The notes: generated by a model from the letters alone, not told the origin. A DNA stretch of 64,000 bases from Mesodorylaimus sp. YZB2_4 (GCA_030248295.1 JASANH010000183.1:744001-808000); one strand, 5' to 3'; counted from the first letter of the stretch, positions 47,512 through 60,401 are shown. Numbers and translations: made by a program.

Positions 47512-48859
47512 GATTTTCCTAGCATAGCGAGCAATAAAATTTTTTTGTTGCTCTTCTCTTTTTTCGAAGAACCATTGTCAAAACAGCGGAGGCACTTTCG
47601 AGGGTCAAGCAGGGTAACCTATGAGCCCTAACCTGCCTGGTAGTTTAGGTTGATGCCTGACGTAACTTTCATTTCCGCTCCCTCGGATCTTATTTCACCA
47701 TGTGTTTTATGGTTTCCGTCCTCTGCTGTTTGCACTAAGCAAGAAAAAAGTAAACGAGGATACATTTTTTCTGATGGAATAAAGACCGCAGTAGAAACCT
47801 ACACTTTTGCTCATACGCCCACCTGATGATAATGGCAAGCATATTGGTACAAGCATGGCCAAGCCTGGTCATGGCATAATGATATTCGGCGTTTGTACAT
47901 GGACATCACAAAATGACCACTTCCTGCCTTGCTGCCAAATTCTTCATGAATGGGTTCGAGTGGTCTGATGTCGTAGCTCAATAGCTGGAAAAGACAGAAG
48001 CCGTGCGAAGTTTTTGTCACAATGTGAAATTGCCTTTTAGGGGTATGAGAAGTTGGGGTGAGCAGGATGCGAAAAGAACTGCTCTGGGCAATCGCTAATT
48101 TACCCTGACTTTTCATGCCCCTATAAATATGTTTTCTATGTGTTCTAAAAAGGCGAGCGCGGTGGCCCAGTGTTTCGGCGTTTCTCTGTACTGTATTCTA
48201 CTGTTTATTCCCCACGTAAACGCTTCAGCGCGCTAAGATCGTGGGACATACAGGAAACATAACATACATACATAACGTTATAACCTTTTTTCTTCGAGAA
48301 TATACACGCCCCCACGTTACCGCATAGGCCGTGTGTACATTCCCAAAGAAAACAGATAGCAGAGCATATTACGAAGCGACACTCGAAAGGCCCTGTCTGA
48401 AAACACCAACGCTATATGTCCACGCCAAGGGACTCCATTTGATCCATAAAATAATGGTCGAACGTTAAAAGAACCGCTCAAACGCATGGGTCCTGGTGTT
48501 ATTTTCAGGTAAAATAGTGAGCGCTCTTAGTTCACTCTTTCATTCATCCTCCTACCAGGCTCCAATACATGTCTGATACGAGCATTCGGTTAATCGTGCC
48601 TACCATGATAAAATTTGTGAAGCTGAACTAGCTTCAGTTCCTGTCGCCTGCGAGCCAAAGGCTGCCATCTTACAACTAATAAAAGTCGTCATATTTACTC
48701 GATCGATCGTTGATTTTAAGACGAAGAGCGCATCTCTGGGCACGCTCCAAATTCTCAATGTCACCCTTAAAAATTGGATCCTATGCCTGACAGGCGTATT
48801 CGAATTTGGATCGAATTCAAGCCGAGTACACCGCTCGAAGAACGTGAGGCTAGTCGTGC

Positions 48860-49290
48860 CGACCAAGTTTGCGACGTCTTTGTCTGTAAGTATGGGTTGG
48901 TTGGGCTCGTCTTGGTTCAATCCCTGGCGAGTGAGGTCGGTTTGGTTAATAAAACCGACCTGGCTGACCAACGCCAGGTCAGGGTTTCTCTTCGGTGGCC
49001 ACTGTGTAACCCGCATCTCTTGATGAGGGTTCGTCTCTACCGGTTTGAACCGCCCGGCACGAGTCGCCTGGTGCAACTCGTGAACACTTCCTACGCTCGT
49101 CCTCTCTTGTCATGGAGCAAGGAGCGAGCCTGGTCCGTCCGACCTTCCTTCAGTCCGTCTACGTATCTCGTCACGAGAGGTTGGGTCTCTCCTGACCGCC
49201 TCTCCCTATTTCCGTGCACGCCCCTTGGCTAGTCTCATACTTGTGGAGGTGGCCGCCCGTCGGTCCAATAAAGAGCTATCGTTATTGGTG
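48860..49290 (+). repeat. Possible SINE-like element C
   Basis: CTTGGTTCAATCCCTGGCGA resembles box B. A structured GC-rich body with internal inverted pieces follows (GGTCGGTTTGGTTAATAAAACCGACC), and it ends near CCAATAAAGAGCTATCGTTATTGG. Only one copy is in the window, so the family status is unproven. Confidence 0.35.
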
Positions 49291-49389
49291 TCCGTTTCGG
49301 TAGGGAATGCGCAGGGGTGATTCGATCCACGTACGCGTGTAGGTATTACCACCCGTGACTGGGAGGAGTATCATAACTGTGTAGTAACA

Positions 49390-49700
49390 TCAAGTAGTTA
49401 CTTTACGATGCCCATGCTAGAAGATAGTTCTGGTGGTTATGCAAAACTACAGTACTTTACGTTTCAAACGATGTCAATTTACTTTCGAGAGGATTTCTTC
49501 CGCGCCATTTGAGCACCTTTTGACGGATTTCGATGATTTTTGACCCCAGTAAGCTGGACATGGTACCCGAGAATCCTACGATGGGATTTCGCAAAATTTT
49601 GATCGGTTCGGGGGATATCGATTAAAAACACCTTCAAAGGTGTGGACCAGTACTGCAGCATATGAGTCCACAACTTTTGCAAGGGAACCGGGAAGGGTAC
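49390..49700 (-). repeat. Dispersed repeat E, copy 2 (reverse strand)
   Basis: The reverse complement contains ATCGATATCCCCCGAACCGA, GCGAAATCCCATCGTAGGAT, AACGTAAAGTACTGTAGTTT and CTTCTAGCATGGGCATCG, in the same order as 20050-20345. Confidence 0.75.
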
Positions 49701-49749
49701 CGGGATGTATAATAATTTTTAGTACAGATTCTAATGCTTACAGTAGCCT

Positions 49750-51863
49750 AATTTTCAAGCAGCTTGTCACTGGTTTTTAAGGATGGATGTAAAAGTTAGG
49801 ATGAGTTGCAGGTGGAAAGAACGCAAGGAGCGAAAACACGAAAGGTCTGATGATATTTCGAAAGAAAATTGCATGTTGTTTTTTAGATTCAACATTTAGA
49901 GAGAATGCATTAAGTGCAGTATACGAGTACAGAGTCAGTCATAAGCTTATTAGCCGGCACTAACCAACCAGATCCCTAAAAAGCCAGTTTCCGCTGCGGT
50001 AGCCACATGGATTCCATGTCGAAAACATACGGCCCCACAAGGATTCACGTTAACTTCAACATCCAATCCACACGGAAGAATTCTCACGATTAGCAACCTG
50101 CAAGAAGAACAATATGAGACCAAGTTTTGAGTCCATACTTTGTTTTATGTATTTCAATTAGTCCGCCTTTATTTTCCTCAAATTTTGTCCCAGCAGGACT
50201 AATCGTAAGTCTGACAGTTTTTTGCACTTTTCAGTATCAACTTCACCTGCGTGTCGCCCGTCGCCGTGTTGAAACCTACTTTTTCTTGCTGACACAGATT
50301 CTGTAATCAAAGATAACTCATGAACGGTTTTGCATACAGTGCAGGAGAAATAAAACGGGAATACTGTGTAAGGGCGAATAAGCTCCCTCACAGGGAAAAA
50401 TTGTCGCAGTTCATTTTTTTCTTTAATTTGTTGACCCCCACCACCGTTATGTCGATTTTGCCCATATACTTACCCCTGCACGAAAACTGAACTGAATTGG
50501 AGACCCCAAAAAACTCACTGGTCCTTAAATAGGAAGTTTTTCCGGCAACTTGCAACAATGCAGAAATACTTCCCAGCATCAACTTGCAGCTTATCTGCGC
50601 AATAAAATGCACACACTATGTAGTCTGATGTGCAAGTATTGAACCCAGCGGTTTACCATGCGCAGGTTACCCGTCGTGACTAGAATCTCTGGTCTTTTTT
50701 GCCCTTTACCCCCAACGGGAGCAAGTCTCATAGGCTGCGAGTTTCGCCAGCAATCAGCCCCTAGCTTTTTTCCTTTAAATTCCTTTAAGGCGTATATATC
50801 AGTTTAAATCCAATCACCAAAACCAAAGCAAGACTAAACCCAGCGTCTAACGATAAGTGGGGTGTCTGGCCTCGCATCCGTTTCTATTCATTGATTGATG
50901 CCAGAGTGCGTAAACAGCAAATACGGTCTTCTCTTAACGACGTCTTTGGCCTTGAAAGGAGACAGCCTCCAGTCGTGTGTGGCAGGGGTAGAAGAAAGGG
51001 ATGAGGGTGGAGTGGGGAGGGCGGATGAATAGGATTGTCCAGTCAATATGGGGAAAGAGGGGTTATAGGTTTATACTGTGATCTCGGGACCTCTTATTCG
51101 GAAAAATAATTTATTAATAGTTAGGTATGATTTGCTGTGTTTCTGTTGACTTTATCAAAGGCGAGGCCAAAGAACCTTGAGAAGCCTAAAAGTCTTCAAG
51201 TCTTCTCCACCAGTTCAAGTTTTCTTTCACCACTGCTTCCACTATCTCCTATCGCGCAGAGCTGCAGTACATTTACTGCAGGCCTATTCTGTTATGGCAT
51301 TGGTGCTTTCTTTCTCACCTCACCATTTCCTTTCTTCTTGTCACTCCTCTTTTCCTCACCAGATGCATCTCCCTTACCCATTATATTCCACACAACTCCA
51401 TCATCAAATTATAAAACCAGCCCGCCTTCCTACCAGCCCATCAAGTGAGCTGGAGGGGGCGTTTTGCTCAAGAGGGCCTAGTGAGTATTATCTGGTTCGT
51501 ACCTGCCGCATACCCAAAACATTCGCATTTCACTTGTAGACCATACCTAGTCAGGTAGTCTACACAACTTACGTTTCTTTCGCTGTCTCATTCTCGCATC
51601 TCGCCAGGGCATGGACTGATCGTGAGTGGCCCGATTTTGTTTACAGTGTTCAATGTACCATGGAATTGAGAGCGGTGTAGTGTAAAGAGATTGGAAAATG
51701 ATCAATAATAATTTTAAACCCTGTTTATGACTCAAAATTTATGCTTGGCTGGACTTGAAAAAAGACTGGTGTATTTTCGCGGGCTCTTTAGATGGAAAAT
51801 TTCACATTTATTTAAGCGACCGAATGTAGTTTGTGGGCATCATAATTTGAACTAGTGTCAGCG
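49750..51863. other. Spacer upstream of the four-jointed gene
   Basis: No recognised gene. 51130-51450 is pyrimidine-rich with open frames that look compositional rather than coding. Confidence 0.5.
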
Positions 51864-54800
51864 ATGGCAGCTCAATGTCGACGTTTACTGATGTCCCGTC
51901 GTCGACACTGTTATCTCTATTTACTGGCCGCCATTTCGATAACAGCTTTGTGCTATTCGTGGGCACCAACACTGGGCAATGATGCCAGCGATCAGCAAAA
52001 GAATGAGCTTGGTGGAAAAGGGTTGGCTCAGCCATCCAAAAAAGATCAGTTTAGCCTCAAATCAGGGGAGAAAAAGAATAATAAAGATTTGTACAGAAAT
52101 AAAAATGTTGAAGAAAAGGACTTGATTGATGACAATTTGGTCATTATGGACACAAAATTTGATGATGGCACTAGCCTATTGGATTATGGCAATATATTTT
52201 GGGATTCGGATATAGAACGCATTTTCCAGGCAGGTGAGTCGTCATCTGCGTGAGGGTACAGTATGTGCAGATTTTCAGACCTAGACAAAAAATATTTGTT
52301 CATGCGCACGAAATTCGGTTACTGCAGGTTTTAAAAAGAAAGTACAAAAGAATAAAGAACGTGAGGCTTGAGCGGGGATCGAACCCGCACCGCTAGTAAC
52401 TCATTATTTACTAAAGGATTATTTGGATACATTTGGACTCATTTGGATACATTGGCATCGTAATTTTAATAGTGCGAGTTCGATTTTCACTCTGAGATTA
52501 TGCTTTCAATTTTTTGTAAACTCCCAAATATGGTCACTTTTAAGTCAAGTACACTCTAGAATCGATGTCAGAATATTAAAAACAGAATGATATTCAGATT
52601 TAGCAATTGCGTTTTGTAATGGGTTGCCAACAATGCTGGGCGTCCTCCAGCACCTGCAAACTCTAAGTTCTTGATTGCGAATGGGGGCTCTTTTAATTTG
52701 TTCATCATTAGCACGTAATATTCATCAGAATCATCTATGCAACACCAGCTCTGCCGTATGAAGAGTGGAGCAGTGATCACGTCCTTCTTCATATGTGTAA
52801 CCTCCCCGCCTGGTAGGCCATGACGATTCTCTCCCCTGGCTGGAAGACGTCAACTCGTCTGGTTGATGTTTCAGCCGTAGGTACTGTATAGCCGCCAGTT
52901 GCCAGACTTGCCAGTTTTGTCCCGCTGACTCCGGTCTGTCACCTCCCTCCTGCGCCTGCCATGCTTGGTTACGTATGGGTGGTGCTGCGAGTTTCAAGTT
53001 CCTTAACTCTGCTATGAGTCCGACCATATCTTCGTCAAGAAAAGCTCTGACTTCTGCTTCGTGAGATTAAAATTGATTCTGACTCACAGATGACGGTGAT
53101 GTTATAACTGATGTGCAGTGAAAGATGCATTGGCATTTAGTGCTTTCAAATATTTAATTTTTTACAGCCACCAAGTCTTCCGCACGAGGCCAGGGGACAT
53201 TGATCCTAGACAGGATATAGCACAATTCCTCCAGGCGGCACGTAGAGTAGGTAGTGAGCACAGTGTTGACGTGATATCGAAGTCTATGTGCTAATGCAAT
53301 GCGTCTGGGTCCACACAGTATTCCAGGATGGCGTGACTGGGGGAGCCTTTGGCGTTAGGTTAGATAAACTATGTCTTCCGACCTGAGCCGTGGCTGAAAC
53401 ATCGCCGTGCTGCTGTACTGATTACAAAAGTGCTGCTTCCATTGCAGAAACTACGGCTTCTTGGTTAACAGTCTCAGGAAATATCGTTCTTACAGCATCA
53501 TTATCTTTTTTCTCGGTTTCTTCCAGCGTACTCCGTTTCTTATCATGCTTGGGTACTGAGTAAAATAAGAAAAATGAAATGACATGAAAGGTCGTGCGAC
53601 AATGACCACTGCACTATATTCCTTATCATCTAGGTACTTCAAAGTTGATCAACCGGTGCTCAGAATTCGATCGAAAACTTGATCTATTGCCGATTAGCAA
53701 GCTGCAGGCATCTTCATGGACAAAATGCGGTCGCCAAGGAAATGCGTTCGGTCAATTCGCTAATAACGGTGGATCTTTTTGCGTCAGATATCGACATCCT
53801 CATGATCATTTTGTGGCAGGTATTTTACCTACTGTATTTCGAAAAAAATTGAGGGCTTGATGTGATGAGACTTCAAGTGCTCATTTAGGCAAATGTTCGA
53901 CTTTCGGCTGGGTAAATCATTTTGTGTATAATGTGCCCCTTCCCCTTCAGGGTTCACACCTTCCTTTGGTGATGCGGTTAAACATGAACATGATCATGAA
54001 CGAGATCTTCAGAGATCATCCAAGATTGAAAGAGTGAAGCCCATTTTCTTTACCGTCGCTGTTTCAGGCGAGTTCCTGTCTTTTCATTTGGCTTTACTCC
54101 TTGGACTTCACACGGTGCCATGTGTTCGACTGAGTTCAACTGGTAGTCAAACTGGGGATCACGAAAAAGATATCGAGTCACCAAAATGGCCAGTCAATAT
54201 TTCAGATACCTTAAAATGGAAAGACAATAAACCTATTGCATTCATTGAATGGGTACCGGATTTAAGTGGGTAAGTAGTACTTATTCTCATAATCATATTT
54301 TACACCCAACATGAGAAAGTACATGCACTCTGGGGGGGGGGGGGGGGGGGGGGGGCTCGCGATCAGAGTGTCACCGAAGAAACGCTGACTTGCGAGAGCG
54401 ATGCTAAAGCGTTTTCAATAGACATTGCTTCACACACTGACGGCCGAATGGATAAAACATGGTTTATGCCAGCTAAAACTACTTTTGCGCTTGCCCAAGC
54501 CCCTACTCCGCAAGGTACCCGGAACAGAGTGAAGAAGCTGCTCAGACTCCCAACAGACTAGTGAACCCCCCATTCATGTGCTTGCTTTTCCTAGCTTCCG
54601 TACCGCAGTTGACAATGGCAGCTAGTGTGCACCTCAACTCACAGAGAAGAAATCAGGTCCCCAGGCTCGAATATTTTCTTCCAATTGGCAGGTTGACGCC
54701 ATACCAACTGACAGTGAACCGCTCGTCGTCACCATAACTCGCCCATGCTTAAATTAATGTTGCAGTGTATTGAGTTTCTGGGCGTTCTTGATTTGCACGC

Positions 54801-56139
54801 TACCCCTGCTAATAGCGACCGTATGCACCGCACCGTCCAGTTCTTTTTCACTGTTGTCGCTTCGAGTCAATGAGCGTTTTCAGACCGAAGCTTCCTGACT
54901 TAAGCTGAAAGTATGCATAGCTCGATGCGATGCGTCAAATAAGCTTGCGATGCGACGTTTTAGGCACCTTTTCACATTGCCACTCGACCCAAAAAGTGTC
55001 GCATCGCACACTTATTTGACGCATCGCGTCAAACTACACTCCGGGCTTTAACCTCATGATCAGAGTGTCGTGTGTGTGAATCATAAAAGAGTTGTCTGAA
55101 ATCTGAGATCAACGAGCAGACTGACTCTCGTGCATCCTACCTGCACTACTGTGCGTACAAGCCTAGTGTAATACACGAGAGTCCTCTGTAAAGCCATGCT
55201 GGTACTGCCTGTTCCCCTGTCTCAATGTCACTATTTATTTTGCAGGGGCCTTCTAATTCCCGCAATATTATTAGAAGCTTTAACCTCAAAAAAGGCTATT
55301 AGATCAGGCCAGGTTCAAAATGCGTCAGTGAGCGAGCGCTCGCTGTTGGCGCAATGGTCAGATTTAATTGTTTTTGATTATTTGAATGGCCATCACGACA
55401 GGTGAGTAAATCAGCCTTTGTACAGGAGTTTAGACCAGAATGTGCCTCGTATTCTTGCTGCATGCCTGAGACTAATCAAGCTATTTTGCGGTAGCGCAAC
55501 ATCTCTCATCAGAGGCACAAGCACCTTATTCCACTTTAAAGTCACTCCTACATGATTAACAGTTCAAACCTTAAACCCTAAATAACTCATTAGTAGCAAA
55601 AGGTGCTTGTGCAAAAGATGTCTGTCTACAGTATTTTGTGGCTTCTTACAATCAGATTCGCACGTCTGCAAGACGATTCAGAGAAAGAACATCGACGCGA
55701 TATTCTGCAATCACCTGTTCCTAATTTGGCCGTGGACAAACACGGTCTGCTTTGGTTTTACGACAATGAGCCCGGTTTATTGGACGCTTACTCCCTCATG
55801 TACTCAATATCTCGCCCAGTGACCGACACATCAGAATCGGCTAGATTTCTTCGTTATCATAACGAGATGCTGAATACGACATGCGTATTTCGCCGGGAGA
55901 CTATCAGACGTGTGCAACGGCTGTATGAGCTGACCGATAAAGATTGGATGGCACCATTTAGAAAAGTCGTGGAAGAAAATGAACGCTATTTTCAGAGTAC
56001 CGACATTTCTTCCAGTTGGTTACACAAAGGATCCTCTTGGTCGACGTATTTGAAAAAACACTTTCGAGAAAGGGTGGAGAAAGTGTTGGATCATGTTCGA
56101 TGGTGCTGGCACAAAGAAGTACTTGAGTTTAGAAAGTAG
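51864..56139 (+). CDS. FJX1: Four-jointed/FJX1-like Golgi kinase
   Basis: Four-jointed is a type II Golgi protein kinase that phosphorylates cadherin repeats of Fat and Dachsous in planar polarity and growth control. Exons 51864-52233, 53634-53819, 54068-54269, 55246-55401 and 55656-56139 join in phase to about 465 aa; human FJX1 is about 437. Visible parts: a short basic N-terminus and signal anchor (HCYLYLLAAISITALCYSW, about residues 15-33); the luminal start FWDSDIERIF; CVRYRHPHDHFVAGEFLSFH; AFIEWVPDLSG; the strongly conserved AQWSDLIVFDYLNGHHDR (about 287-305); WFYDNEPGLLDAY (about 340); and CVFRRETIRRVQRLYEL. Each aligns in order with FJX1 from memory of the family. No frame damage. Introns carry repeat D, a tRNA-like T-arm, a poly-G run and a foldback element. 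A possible AATAAA is at about 56682. Confidence 0.9.
52798..52980 (+). repeat. Dispersed repeat D, copy 3 (FJX1 intron 1)
   Basis: CCTGGTAGGCCATGACGATT, TCTCCCCTGGCTGGAAGACG, GGTTGATGTTTCAGCCGTAG and CCAGTTTTGTCCCGC are shared with the copies at 1995 and 44500. Confidence 0.8.
53948..54005 (+). repeat. SINE B tail fragment (FJX1 intron 2)
   Basis: CCTTTGGTGATGCGGTTAAAC followed by ATGAACATGATCATGAACG, the family's 3' tail without a head. Confidence 0.6.
54332..54354. repeat. Poly-G homopolymer in FJX1 intron 3
   Basis: About 22 consecutive G, close to the donor of exon 3. Confidence 0.9.
54901..55050. mobile_element. Foldback MITE-like element, copy 1 (FJX1 intron 3)
   Basis: The left arm CGATGCGATGCGTCAAATAA and TTGCGATGCGAC is mirrored by GTCGCATCGCACACTTATTTGACGCATCGCG-type sequence on the right, arms about 50 bp. 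It starts TTAAGC and ends GCTTTAA. No ORF. A second copy lies at 63710-63854. Confidence 0.85.
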
Positions 56140-57778
56140 GATATGCAAGTTAAAAACAGTTAAAACTTGCTACCTACCGTATGTTTCTACTTTCTCGTCG
56201 CGCTGTGTGCCCTGAGCCAAAACTCTCTAGTCGCCATTCATTCTCGTCTATTTCATGTTTCTTTTGCTTTATAAACAACGTTGCGGCCTGTGCTGTTAAG
56301 ATCATGAGTGATGGTAGAGTACATTTTTGTACCACTAGTGTAGTCAGTATGGAAGTGTGCAGGCGTGATGAGGGTTCCCAGTAGCACGGGCTGAGTCTAG
56401 GGGATGTCAGAGGCCACCAGGAAACCGATCACACCACATCGAATTAGTGCTTACCGATGGTACGAAAATACGGTCGGAACCGGTGCGCCATGATCGAATC
56501 AAAATCTTTATCGGATGGTGAGCAAGAAATCAACACGCTCTCTCCTCTCTCACTGCAAGACGCGGCCCTTATATACCTGTCCTACAGCACTGGCCTATAG
56601 CATTTGCATAACTCCAAAAAATCCTAGAAAACCTGCCAGATAATAAACATGATCGCCATCAAAACCTAGGTCAGGTAGAAAATAAATCATCATGCAGAAT
56701 AGTCAGCAGGTATTAAGTGTCTATGCTAATACGTATCTCTGTCTAGAAAACTGATATGCAAACAGGCACGACGCGGCGCGTGATTCAAAATTGACCCTGT
56801 CAAGTAACTACATCACACAGGTGCATGGTATATGTACGTGATACTGGCTGGGTGCTCGTACCTGAGCATCAAATGCACTGACCATGGAGACCTGCGATGG
56901 TCCAGTTATCACGTTCTATTCCTCCATCCGATTTGCGTCATTTCCTGATAGCCTAGAGCAATGACCAATGATCGTCGTTACATGCAAACACAATTACGCT
57001 ACAAGCTGAGCAAGACTTGCCTGCTGATTGCAGCAGCCTCGGCTCCATTCAGTTTCAGTTGGTCCGCTGTCTTCGAAACTGTTTTTCGAAGGTTTTGCAA
57101 ACCTTACCATGACGAATTCAACTGGACGGACGCGCGGACGCCACCGCACGTGTGTTATCCAAAAACTTCATTCGAAATTTCATTACCTTTTAATATATGT
57201 ACATTATTTTGGCGGAATCTTTGAAAAGAATAGTGAATGGAGCTGACTTTTAAAAAAGGACTGGTGGCATATTTTTAAATTACATTAAAACGCGGAACGC
57301 AGGCATTCAAATTGAAATCGCATCATTAAAAAACCACGCTGCACATACATATGCACGGTTACTAAATTATGCACTCGCCCAGGCGGCGTCGTATCAAACT
57401 GTACAAGGAACGGCCCATCGTGTCAGTAAAAGCCCCTGCAAAGTAAGAGCAGATTAGACATGAAGTCATCACGATATAGGATTTGAATTGTAGAACAACC
57501 AGATCTTGAGATAAAATTACTCGTGTGCTGAAAGAAGAGTAACATAACTGTCCTAGTGAAAGTACACCAAATACTAAAGCCTAAATCGTCCGCTCAGAAA
57601 GAACCATTGTTTTTACGAAATCCTCAGACTTTTGTGGAAATTGAGGTCATAAAAAATCGCTCAAAAACTGCCCTCGACCACACTTTATCCAAAAAACTTC
57701 CCCATGAATTTCGAAAAAATCCCAAAAAATTTGACGAGCTAGGCTGATTAAAAATATACGCTAGATTACAGTATGTAC
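56140..57778. other. Spacer downstream of FJX1
   Basis: Contains the FJX1 3'UTR. No other gene or known repeat family is recognised. Confidence 0.5.
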
Positions 57779-58093
57779 TTACCGTTGACTTTGATCTAAC
57801 CGTTTGCCTCCGTTTTGCCGTTGTCGACCTCGATAAAAACTGTTTTCAAATCCACTACTAAAAAAATTGGTCTTATTGGCCCAAGTAAACTTTTCCAGAG
57901 TTATACTTCGTAAAATTTGAGTTGACATCGAGAACCGAAAATCACCACGTCGCAGAGAGACGTGAAGCATCTGATAAAAATGCTGAAAACTACGAAATAT
58001 TTTCTCAGGTTTAAAAAGACCTAATGTAGGCAGGTGGCAGAGACCTGACCGTCTGAATACAGTAAGTGACAGGTAAGAGATGAGATGTGGCAC
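57779..58093 (-). other. Candidate minus-strand exon with GTAAGT donor
   Basis: An open reverse-strand frame with the tail FENSFYRGRQRQNGGKRLDQ, ending at a consensus donor (GTAAGTAC on that strand at 57779-57772). Basic and Gln/Arg-rich, with no family recognised. It may belong with the minus-strand frames at 58171-58431 and 58841-59060. Confidence 0.2.
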
Positions 58094-58484
58094 CCGCCTT
58101 GATCCCTCAACGATCTGGCTTTCTTTCTGGCTACAAACTTTGATTAGGCTTTTTTCTTATCAATCACTAATCAGTTTTCTGATCGCTGATTACTGGGATC
58201 AAAACTCATTAAATGACCGCATTGCTGACACTGCGGATACTGCCACAGCAGATCTTGATCTTGACCTTGACACCATCCAATCGCATCGTCCTCAGTGGCG
58301 ATCGCTCGATACATATCGATCAGTCCAAAGCCACGAACGTCAAAAAGAGGCAAAGCCTTGATTGAAACAATGATGAGCACGCCTATATTGCCCAAAGAGA
58401 AAAGCGACATCTTTATGATAACCGCACTCATTCTTTTTGCCTTTCTATCATGGCCATGGCTGAGGCCATCTTATCTTCGCCTCT

Positions 58485-58620
58485 GGGCATGCCCACCAGT
58501 TTTACACGCCAGGTCTTAATCGCAGAAGACTATGCATGCAGATTCGCCGTGCCAGTCTGCCCCTACTTCTTTTGCCCACCGTCCGGCCGTCCTTGCCACG
58601 TTGCGCCAGATTTGGACATA
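58485..58620 (+). repeat. Direct repeat F, copy 1
   Basis: CTTCGCCTCTGGGCATGCCC, CGCCAGGTCTTAATCG, GAAGACTATGCATGCAG and CGTGCCAGTCTGCCCCTACT, then CCCACCGTC, recur at 59845-59975 in the same order and orientation. Confidence 0.75.
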
Positions 58621-58840
58621 TATATTTTTCTTACCTGTCAGACTTGGAAACTTTTTTAAGTGCTCCCTAAACTACATAAGTGCCGGCTTTTTATTTGATT
58701 AGGGACGAAAGATCACCTCACTAGTGCAGGTCTACTGCATGTGATACGCAGTGTAAAGTGAACTCAGTGAAAGCGCTTTTCAATGTGACCAAGCAAAAGC
58801 GGAGGCCACCACTTTTGAAAGCGTTTTCAGAGCGACTACT

Positions 58841-59060
58841 TCACACCGCCCTATCGCACACGCTGTTGACGCGAGCAATCGATCTTCGCTCTTTCGCTCC
58901 ACGATTCTTGAATTGATCACGACCCCGTCTGATTCTCAGAATAGTTTGTTGGCGTTCACGACGAGCTTCTTCTCGAATTGCCACACGCCGCCGAGTTTGA
59001 GCCGCCTTCTCGGCTTCGATAGCTTTGAGATCAGTGAATGATGGAGCCATATTCAGTCGC
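58841..59060 (-). other. Candidate minus-strand coding segment, basic coiled-coil-like
   Basis: After an acceptor-like TTTTTGCAG (reverse strand, near 59066) the frame reads MAPSFTDLKAIEAEKAAQT and continues Arg/Glu-rich (REEARRERQQTILRIRRGRD) to a stop at about 58839. The charge pattern suggests a helix. No domain is recognised and upstream exons are unclear. Confidence 0.25.
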
Positions 59061-59844
59061 TGCAAAAATTAGCGAAATGGTCGAAATAGTAAAGCCGGTG
59101 GAGACAATTTGGAGATCAGGGTGTATCAATGGAGCAAAGACCGACCGCTTTCTCCTTCTTACTGCGATGAGAATGACGAGGCATAAAATCGAACCCCCTT
59201 ACAAACCCGAGGCCCGCCTCAGTGAGTCCCACTGAAACAGGTTTTATCAGTCCGTTTTCTGTGCCCAGTGTTCCAGATCGTGTTTTCTGATCTGTGCGTC
59301 GGACGGTGTCCATGTAGATTTATTGGGTGCAAAACAATCGCGAGGCCTGTGTTGGAAAGGATGAGTCCATACAAGCCGTGACCGGCTATTGATCGAGAGC
59401 CCAGTAGTGCGATACAAAGCCCGACTTTGAGCTCTGCCTATTAGTTATGATGTCAACGTGGCTTTGCAATTCGAACAGAATCAAATAGCCCTGGTCCTCT
59501 TTTATGCAATGACGTGAAGTATTTCACATCCGTAGTTTCCAGCTGACGTGAGCCCATCACTAATATGCCTGAGTAGCATTGGTCTATTATTTCCTCTCTA
59601 CAAGAACTCATCATATACAACCGTGGCTTTGGCATCTTGGCAAGATCTTATCATGCGTAGTGGCTGGGTCGTGCTAGACACCCAATCAGGTCGGGTGAAC
59701 CGAACTCGTCATAAAGAATTAAAGTTAGTCCAGCGAGGTAGAATAATAGGCGTGAATAATATAGACTGTCAGCATAACTTTTTGGAGTCGGAGGCAGATT
59801 ATGCTTATTAAAGAAAGAAGTAAGTGAATATATTAAACCCACGC

Positions 59845-59975
59845 TTCGCCTCTGGGCCTGCCCTACCGCCAGGTCTTCATCGTAGAAGTCTATGCATGCA
59901 GCTTCATCGTGCCAGTCTGCCCCTACTGTACTACTTTTTCCCACCGTCAGGCCGACCCGCTCGTCACTTGAAGCA
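59845..59975 (+). repeat. Direct repeat F, copy 2
   Basis: The second copy of the block at 58485, 1.36 kb downstream, with small indels. Confidence 0.75.
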
Positions 59976-60401
59976 TGCATCTAGCCTCACAAAAGATGCT
60001 GGTTACGCAGTCATTTTGTCATGAAAACTATCTCCTGGCAGAATTTGTGCTACTAGTGGGGGAATGTAAGGGTACTTATGACTTATGAACTCACAGCTGT
60101 TTTGCAATGTACAATAAGATGTATGGTAATCAAGGAAGTTATTTTTGCTGCACAGAATAAAAATGGGTTCCACTCGTGCCCAGTACTTTGCAGCCCCGTT
60201 TAAAATTTCCGAGCCCGCTGCAATCGATTGGATTAAATTTAGCTCTCTGCTCCAGAAAAGTGAAATGTACATTTCATTTTTCTGAGCAGAAATGTATCAG
60301 ACAGGTTAGTGAGCACTTCATACTGAAAGCGTAGTCTCAAAATCTCGGTTTTGTCCGCTATAAAAGGTACAGTATAAGTATGCTGGAATTTTTTGTTCTT
60401 C

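Noticed and set aside
48774-49232. 152-codon open frame on the plus strand
   Set aside because: It overlaps a structured, box B-bearing repeat-like element, with no protein motif.
51137-51539. Open frames rich in Ser, Pro, Phe and Leu
   Set aside because: They lie in a pyrimidine-rich tract; residue bias reflects composition, and no conserved block was seen.
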